Shown piece after piece: positions 56,766 through 64,000 of a DNA stretch of 64,000 bases (position 1 is the first letter of the stretch; every line of letters starts with the position of its first letter). Source of the DNA: Siphlonurus alternatus (lineage: Eukaryota > Arthropoda > Insecta > Ephemeroptera > Siphlonuridae); the NCBI GenBank assembly GCA_949825025.1, contig OX463780.1:28734118-28798117 (forward strand), given 5' to 3'. The notes under the pieces were generated by a model that did no database searches, had not been told where the DNA came from, and saw only the letters and a program-made list of their open reading frames with translations. The position numbers were made by a program, and so were the translations under genes.

Positions 56766-58254
56766 CACGCTGCCATACTTAAGCTCGAAGTGATGATGAC
56801 TTAATGACTTGATCACACTTTAATTTAATTATTTAAAAAAAATTAATTTATCTTTTATTTAAAAGTTTGCTGTTATGTCTCACATTTGTGTCACAAGCTG
56901 TCATTTTTTTCTTTTATGTTAATTTGATACAAATTGATAGTTAAATATTCCAAACTCTTATTTGAATTAAAAGATAATAAATACGTATCATTTTATTATT
57001 ATGTACTGTAAGATACGTGTAGTTAATGATGCACATATTTTGGTACTGTATAATTCGTTGTTTCTTTACTTAGTTTTTAAAAGTTAAAAATAAATGTTTA
57101 CAAAAAGAAGCCAAATTTCTGCAAATTTCTTTGAGAAATATTTTCTAAGTAATAAGGAAATATTGTTATATTAATATTGTTATTAAACTTAATTAAATCA
57201 AAGGCACATATTTTATATTCCCTAAAGTAATGTACATAAATAACTTAAATATAAAATAAGTTGTTATAAATTTTCCCTCTCCTTTTACTTATTATAATAT
57301 ATAAAATTAAATTTTCATAATATATATTTATATAAGGGAAAGGTAAGTAAATAGCTTGAATTTAAGCGTAACTTGAAACAAAACTTTTTCCTTCGCTTTC
57401 ATGTTTTATGGTAATAAAGAGTATAGTGGCTGTTAGTGATTAATATCGCAACAACAAAAGTAATTAGGCTTCAGTTAAGTTTGACACAAGTGGGCCGGGA
57501 AAAAGAGGGTAGGGTATTGGAAATGTGGGGAGGGGAGTATAATTAGACTCATGCTTACCGCAGAAAGATATTGTCATGAAGCCGTTGTCATGACGATCGA
57601 GGAAAAAGAAAAATGTTATTAGAAATCAGCTGACAATGACGGAGAGAAAGAGAGAAATGACGACTCTCGGAACGTTCACATATTTACACTAATTTAATAA
57701 CTACGTTAATGAGAAAGCACCTAAATGACTAACTTTTCTTATGTAATTGAATTTTCACAATAACTCTCAAAAGATTTACAAGCTTCGAATTATTTATTTA
57801 TCAAGTGATTCATTTAAAAAAAAATGACATTAAATGCTATGAGACTCTTGACCTAATGTTGAATTATAAATTTTAAATAAAAACTCATATTATAGCTTCA
57901 CGTACTGATTTAAACCAAAGGTATATAAAAAATATAATAATTTCCATATTTTTTTTTATCAGTATTGTATCAATGTATGTATTTCTAAATTTATAATATT
58001 CTACTCTGTATCAATATATCTTTCATTTATTTATATGTCATGATTTGTAGTTTCAACATATTTTTAAACAAGAATATTGATAAATTATAAATAAAATAAA
58101 AAGAGAGAAAATAAAATATAAAATTTTAAAATTGAATATCACTTTCTCTTTGTAATCCTCAAATTTATTATATTTTTTGTTATTTTCAAATTCTGTATAG
58201 TATGCGTCAGAGTGACATATTAATATTCCTTGGTTGGTTGGCCATGATGTTGTA
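56766..58254. other. AT-rich stretch, nothing recognised
   Basis: Only a GC-richer purine-rich patch near 57480-57560 stands out; no frame or motif supports a gene. Confidence 0.4.
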
Positions 58255-58460
58255 TCCATGATTCCCCAAAGTGTCAAAGGGATGTTTCGCCTGGTGACGT
58301 CACGACGTTACGGCTGGCCGGTCAAAGCGCCATGCAGATGGCACCAAGCATGCACAGACACGGGCTGATGGGGCGGCTGATTGCATTACCACGTTGCCAC
58401 TCTCTAGTCCCCTCTCTCTTTGGTGCGCTCCGAGGAACAGACACATCAGCCATTGACACA
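58255..58460. other. GC-rich island with CRE
   Basis: TGACGTCACGACG at 58295, then GCCGGTCAAAGCGCCATGC, reminiscent of GCGGTCAAAGATGCCGC in the 41935 fragment. A frame opens at ATG 58332 for about 45 codons before turning AT-rich; no domain is recognised. It could be a diverged transposon copy or a first exon. Confidence 0.35.
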
Positions 58461-61440
58461 TTTGAAGTAATTTCTAACGATCAGCATTATGTCAGCAATG
58501 ATGGGAACATTTTCACATGGATTCATTTCAGTTTTTTGTACGTCGCTTTCTTATATAAAATTTTACATTTCATTTTTTTTTATTACTTTAAATATCACAT
58601 GTATGATGACTATGATGAGTACACATTTTTTATAAATAAATACAAAATTTAGTGCTATTAATATCATTTTATTAGAAAAAAAATATCAAAATTAATTAAA
58701 ATTACTTTTTTTTTAAAATATTTTACTAATAAAAAGTAGTACCATAAATAATTTTTAGTAAAAATTAAAAAAAAAAAATAATAATTATAAAATAATACTT
58801 GAATTAATTTTTAAATAATTAATAACTATACATGTTTAGGTCAAACTAAAAATAGTACTTCCCATGTTTCCTGTATTCTCTAACAGATGGGAGTGTGGTC
58901 TCCGCTACTGCACGTGCCTAATTTCCCATATACCTGTGCGCTATCTCGTTCACCTGTGCTTGCATTATACATGGAGCAAGTTAAGTGTTCCCTGCTAATG
59001 TGCTCAAGTAAATCTACACCAACAGTAAACTATATTAAGTAGCTAATGTTCCTGTAGTTATAACCCACGGAATCACACTAGAATACTAATTTTATTTAAA
59101 TTAAATGGCTTTGTATTATATTATTTGCAGTGTTTCTATTTAATGTATTCAAATAATATAATTATATAAATGGGACATTATAATAGCAGCTATAGTATAT
59201 TAGTGGAAAAAAAAATAAAAAAAAAATAAAGATTTTATCATAAAATTGAATGTAAAAATGTTGTCAAGTGCTTATAAATTATAGTGCACATTATTATTAT
59301 TTTAAAAATAAGAATGGCAAAATGTATTGTGTTAACAAATTTAGTAATAATATAATAATTATTGATTTTCAATAAAACACTTAAGTATACATCTTCGCAA
59401 AAACAAACTCTTACAAGAAAAAATAACAATGATAAAATTTATAAGGGTACGTGTATACAGACATTTTTTTTTAATTTTTTTGCAATTTTTTTGTTTTTAT
59501 TTTAATTTAGGAAGAAAACCAACTTAAATTTTGTCATACAATGCTCATTTTTTTCCACCTAAATCAAATGATATTGATCACATACAGAATATTGTAAAAT
59601 TACTGGTAAAATGAAATACTGTATAATACAATCATATGCTATAAAATATATAAATTTGATCTCGATAGAATATATTAACACTGCATAATCATTATCTTAC
59701 ATTATTACAATACAATAATTCTACTTTACAATAGAACTGATATCAGCTGATACCATTACTTCTCTGATGTATAATATAAATCTTTTGATAAATAAAACAA
59801 ATAATACAATTCGTTGTGTGCTATATTCTAATAAAAGAAAAGACTTATGACTTCTTAAAATATATATTATAATATAATATAAAAAATGTGATATCATATT
59901 TATATTATTATGCATAGTAAAGTAGTATCATATTTATAAGAACAAGTTTTTTTCTATACTTGTAGTAGGTCATGGAAAGAAGTTATGATGTCATCAATAA
60001 TAAGTAATGTTAACTTGTTCACTGCAATAAAGAATACCAGTCTTGCGATTGCTACTACGATAATTTATTTCCTTTAGACTTAAGGTCTTTTTTCACTGTC
60101 TGTTTTCTTACATGTAGAAAGATGATAGAGATATTTTCATGCAGAGGTTATAGAATATTGTTATAGTGACATAAAGTGGTCAAGAAGTATATCTAGGTAA
60201 GCTTAAGAAATGTTAAGTTTTCCTTCAAAAAATATTCTCACTGTTATCTATTTTAGACACACGAAATGTACCTATTCATCAGTAAATTTATAAAGTGTTT
60301 GAGATACATTTCCAATTCACTCATTATTATTCATTCATCATCATTAATTAAAGGATTTCTTAATTAAACTAATTTAAAAATAATTGTGCTCTCCTTTTCA
60401 GTATTTATTTAAATGTTCAATATCTAATAATCAATTTGGAAATAAACAGAATTGTTTATAAGATAGGTGAACTATGATAATATATTGTAAAATTGAAATT
60501 ATAATATTGCTATAATAAATCCATTTTTTTAATCATAAAGTAACCATTTCTATTTTTTTTTTCTAGAAGCCAACACTATTTCCAAGCATTTAAAGGCATC
60601 TTTACGAAATTTAATTAAATTTACGTCATCATCGATGCTGGTCTCCCAAATTCTAAATGAAAATCTTACATAATTAAAATAATGGAGCTTTTATATTTTT
60701 TAAAAAATTCAGTGTTATCATACCCTTTTTTATACCCTTTTTTTAAACAATCAAATTCTTTTAAATAATTTTTTGGTGATTGGAAACAGTCATTGTGGCT
60801 ACTACTTCATAAAGGATTTAAGGAACCTTTAAATAGTGTACTTTCACTGTGTCATGAAAGCTTTACTAAATTACTACTATGGCACTGCAATCGTGAGGTT
60901 GAATGTGTGTCTGTGAGGTCAAGTCTGTCTTGTGTCGTAAATCTGGATCGAACCGATGGACTCCGAGGTCTGGACAGAAGCAGATAACGACCACGTGAGG
61001 TCGCTCTCTTAGTGTCACTCAGAATTAGCTCGGTCTTTGGTGTGAAATAAGCATAACAATTTGATATAACGTCCTAGAGGCTTACATATACCACAGTATC
61101 TGCAGTAAAATTTTACTTACCAAGTCTTCGTGATAAATGTGCTACAGTATCGACTATAGTCCAATTTATAAAATTCTCTAGAAGTGTAAAAGTTTTTCTA
61201 TTCGTATTTCAGACTTTTAATTTCACACTGTAATACATATAGGTCAGTACTTATACTACAAATACTCAATAAAATTTTAAAAATAAATTACAAACAGAAT
61301 ACTTACAAACTTCACACTTCAAGCTACTTCCGACTAACTTTTACTTTGGTTGACTGTAGTATTTCACTGTATAAAATATAAAAGTCATTTTTTTATGTTT
61401 CTCTTTTTTAATTAATATAAAATTTTCTCCATATTTAATC
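58461..61440. other. AT-rich stretch with one GC-richer spot
   Basis: No gene supported. The GC-richer spot at 60890-61010 has a short frame of no recognised type. Confidence 0.4.
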
Positions 61441-61443
61441 TCC

Positions 61444-61600
61444 AGCCGAGATGGTCGGTTTTGCACTATGGGTTTCCATTTATAAAAAAATGTATACCTG
61501 GACACCCATTGTGCAAAACCGACCATCTCGGCTTGCGATAAAATGAGTTAGTTGTTTTTGAAAGGACGCGATAAAATGAGTTAGTCGTTTTTGACGGAAC
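61444..61600. repeat. 90-bp hairpin followed by two 33-bp tandem units
   Basis: AGCCGAGATGGTCGGTTTTG at 61444 pairs with CAAAACCGACCATCTCGGCT ending at 61533. Two 33-bp units starting GCGATAAAATGAGTTAGT follow at 61535 and 61568. Confidence 0.8.
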
Positions 61601-61601
61601 A

Positions 61602-62261
61602 CCATCGAATATATTATGTTACCGAAGCAGGTAAGCTCCTGCGAAGTATGCAACCAGTTGATCTTTTGAGGATTGCAGGTTGCCTATATTGTTCAGCTTA
61701 TTTCAAAATGGTGGCGCCTTGCGCGACTGCGGTTTAACTAATTTATTTTATCGTTTTTGTTATACAATAAAAATGTTTTTTATGAAACTTTGATTATATC
61801 TAAAGGTAGATTCGAGATGATGTTATAAGGCTTGATGTCTTCAGTCATTAATATGCCGTTTGTAATGACCGTAATATTATTTATTGGTGGAATATGAGCC
61901 GAAGGACTCTTGAACATTCTCGAGGATAAAAACAAAATTAAATAAGTTTAAGAATTTTAAATTTTGGAACTTGAAGAAGGATTTGTTAATGTTTTTATGT
62001 CATAGTTTTTTATCGATTTTATTTTTTTTTTTTTTTTTAATTTATTGATAATAAAAGGTTAGTGACAATACGTAATTTTAAACTTGCAAACATAACTTAT
62101 TTTACCAGGTATACATGAGAAAATAAAATAGCTAATTTTCATATTATGACAAATGTATATAATGAACAAAATGCTCCTACATTCACCATTCTAAAATAGC
62201 ATTTATTATATTACGTTTTTGTATTAAATATTTTAAAGCAAATATATTTTATACATATACG

Positions 62262-62265
<4 letters not shown>
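61602..62265. other. AT-rich stretch, nothing recognised
   Basis: A (T)n run lies near 62023-62039; no gene supported. Confidence 0.45.

Positions 62266-62308
<43 letters not shown>
62266..62308. repeat. Poly-A run
   Basis: About 43 consecutive A residues. It could be a retrotransposon tail, but no body is recognised next to it. Confidence 0.93.
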
Positions 62309-62309
<1 letters not shown>

Positions 62310-62623
62310 ATGATATTATACACGCGTACATAACAAAATATGTAATGTATTATAAACTAATTTTCCCTAAAATTCTTTGTATTTTAATCCTTTATTACAA
62401 GATTCCTTTCAATATTTAGAAATTAGATCCTTAAAATTAAGTTCAAATATTTTCCTTCATATGAAACAACGGAGGTATATAATAATTATGTTTTGCGAAA
62501 GCTGATATAAATGTTGACATGACGGTGAGGCAGTTCTCTACGAGATAATATGGAGTTACGTTTTGACGAGTTAAAAAACACGCACGAGCTTCACATTCCA
62601 CATACTCGAGGAATGTGACCCGG

Positions 62624-62853
62624 CTAGCCAGGTAGAGAGCACCACTGACGACATCTGGTGGGGTCAATTTCAACTACACATTGAAATTCTGAGCACGTTA
62701 AACTGGTCAGCGGGTCCATGGGGATATACAACACTCTCTCCTGCTGTCTTGGCTTCACTTTCACTGGAATGCGGGTTATGGATGTCACTCTCAGTGGACG
62801 TGATATGAGGGAGAGTGTCACCATGCACATGCTGGAACTTTTATTTTCAGTTA
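62624..62853 (-). CDS. Possible exon on the minus strand, beta-strand-rich segment
   Basis: On the minus strand an acceptor (CTCTTCTTATGTGTCACTTGCAG, 20 bases of it pyrimidine-rich) ends at 62854. The exon then stays open for about 76 codons to a TAG at 62624-62626. The translation alternates hydrophobic residues (MCMVTLSLISRPLRV, ERVLYIPMDPL) and has paired cysteines (LTCSEFQCVVEID), like an Ig-type or other beta-sandwich domain. The Ig-like part of beta-mannosidases or a macroglobulin domain would fit, but this is only a resemblance. It is GC-richer than its surroundings. A second open frame (62443-62673) overlaps its end, so a frameshift or a donor may have been missed. Confidence 0.3.
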
Positions 62854-63242
62854 CTGCAAGTGACACATAAGAAGAGGGCGTTGTATTGTGTATATTTCAA
62901 CACAAATCTTATATGGGTACTATCTAATAATTAGATGTAGCTTAATATATAATATATATGCGGCAGTTAGACCATTAAATAATTTATAAATTTATATTAT
63001 AATAGCAATAATTAAGACAAAGAATTAAATATTAATTTTAGATTTGAATACTTTTTTACTGTTATTATTTTTGAAAATAAAAAATGTAATTAATGTTATG
63101 AAACGCATTGGAGATTAATTTATATTCTACATATTAATAATTTAATAAATAATTTCTTAGCCAATCCAAACTAATATGATACTTAAGAGTATTTAAATAC
63201 CGACCACAATTATGTTCATGTTTAACTAATTTACTGTTAAAA

Positions 63243-63245
<3 letters not shown>

Positions 63246-63286
<41 letters not shown>
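63246..63286. repeat. (TA)n microsatellite
   Basis: A TA tract of about 40 bp. Confidence 0.94.
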
Positions 63287-63290
<4 letters not shown>

Positions 63291-63347
63291 CATAATTATA
63301 TATATTTAAATACATTTGAAACCATCAGATGCAAAACAAAATAAAAT

Positions 63348-63392
63348 AGGCTGGTGCTATTAACCGCGGTTAGTGAGAAACTTGCATCTTTC
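63348..63392. repeat. Partial copy, TTCACGAAG palindromic family
   Basis: AGGCTGGTGCTATTAACCGC followed by GGTTAGTGAGAAAC. The first part matches 16630 and the second matches 15875. Confidence 0.5.
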
Positions 63393-64000
63393 TACTCTTT
63401 CATAAATAGCACATATTTTAAATTAAATATTTGCACTAATTGTTTGTGTTACCTAGGTCTTCAACGACCTTTACATTCCTCCACGTGTATCTAGACCCAC
63501 CTCATCGACGTCACACTTGCGTAATTGTTCCCCAGACTTTCTTCTTTATTAAGACATTCTTCAATCATATATAATCATATATATTAAATTGTTAATCAAA
63601 TTAAAACTCACTATAATATAAAAAAAAAGGAACGACGTTTAATGTTCAATAAAAAGAGCTCAACAAAATTGGTTTTAATTGCCATAAAATGTTGAAATGT
63701 CGTGCCAAACGACGAGCCACTATATACGACTATATATAAAAAAAAGGAAGAGAATGAAGTTCGCTCCTTTTTTTATGTTTTACAAAGATTGTTTTGGGTA
63801 GAAAATTGAAGGCTGCTGGTCGTGCGTTTGACAGTCGTTGAACATTCAATAGAGTTGGAGCAAAAAGAGGGGAGGGGAGGAGAGATATAGATAGTTTTTT
63901 CATTCTCGCCACCCTAGTAATCAATCCGCCAATCAACTTGCATGTTTATACTATGCACGCGAGAAAATAGTTGGCAACAATAATTCTAAGATTTTTTCTC

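Larger units (their letters stand above)
62867..64000. other. AT-rich end of the window
   Basis: It includes (TA)n at 63246-63286 and a repeat copy at 63348-63392. The minus-strand ORF at 63730-63936 has no recognised domain. Confidence 0.4.

Overview
The window is AT-rich eukaryotic DNA, roughly 70% A+T by eye. It has long introns, many long dinucleotide microsatellites and many short inverted-repeat transposons. The only full gene has GT-AG introns, a signal peptide and an ML (MD-2-related lipid-recognition) domain of the NPC2 type, of the kind common in arthropods. A block near 56.6 kb resembles, from memory, an interspersed sequence seen in hemimetabolous insect genomes. The best guess is therefore an arthropod, probably an insect; species and order cannot be fixed from this window.

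Layout. 0-8 kb is intergenic: an 815-bp foldback palindrome (213-1027), a GC-rich module (about 1361-1478), two related short TIR elements (3.7 and 6.9 kb), an 80-bp TA-flanked MITE (4.06 kb), and long (TA)n and (GA)n tracts. 8.0-13.4 kb holds a complete four-exon NPC2-like gene on the + strand, with a TATA box and candidate poly(A) signals; intron 1 carries its own inverted repeat. 13.4-21.4 kb holds a cluster of degenerate palindromic repeats (15.9-17.0 kb) and a 151-bp (CT)n tract. 21.4-23.1 kb is a 1,674-bp hAT-like element with a perfect 8-bp target duplication. 23-43 kb has no firm gene but contains three large foldback elements of one family (28.3, 33.7 and 38.9 kb), isolated GC-rich islands and some exon-like segments. 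The best of these, at 38.52-38.71 kb, would encode a signal peptide plus a basic stretch. 43.6-45.8 kb is a broken non-LTR retrotransposon with a recognisable reverse transcriptase. 45.8-64 kb holds more foldback copies, two more copies of a three-copy TAA-flanked MITE, a perfect palindrome around (TA)n, a 683-bp palindrome, an insect-type interspersed block and a possible minus-strand exon (62.6-62.85 kb).

The main signal beyond the gene is the repeat landscape. At least five families of palindromic non-autonomous elements are present, several with clear target-site duplications. In one family the two arms of a copy resemble each other more than they resemble other copies, and its cores often carry the CRE palindrome TGACGTCA, which occurs 12 times in 64 kb. 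No operon, CRISPR array, tRNA or rRNA was found. The NPC2-like gene is the only gene whose role can be stated with confidence: extracellular or lysosomal sterol/lipid binding.
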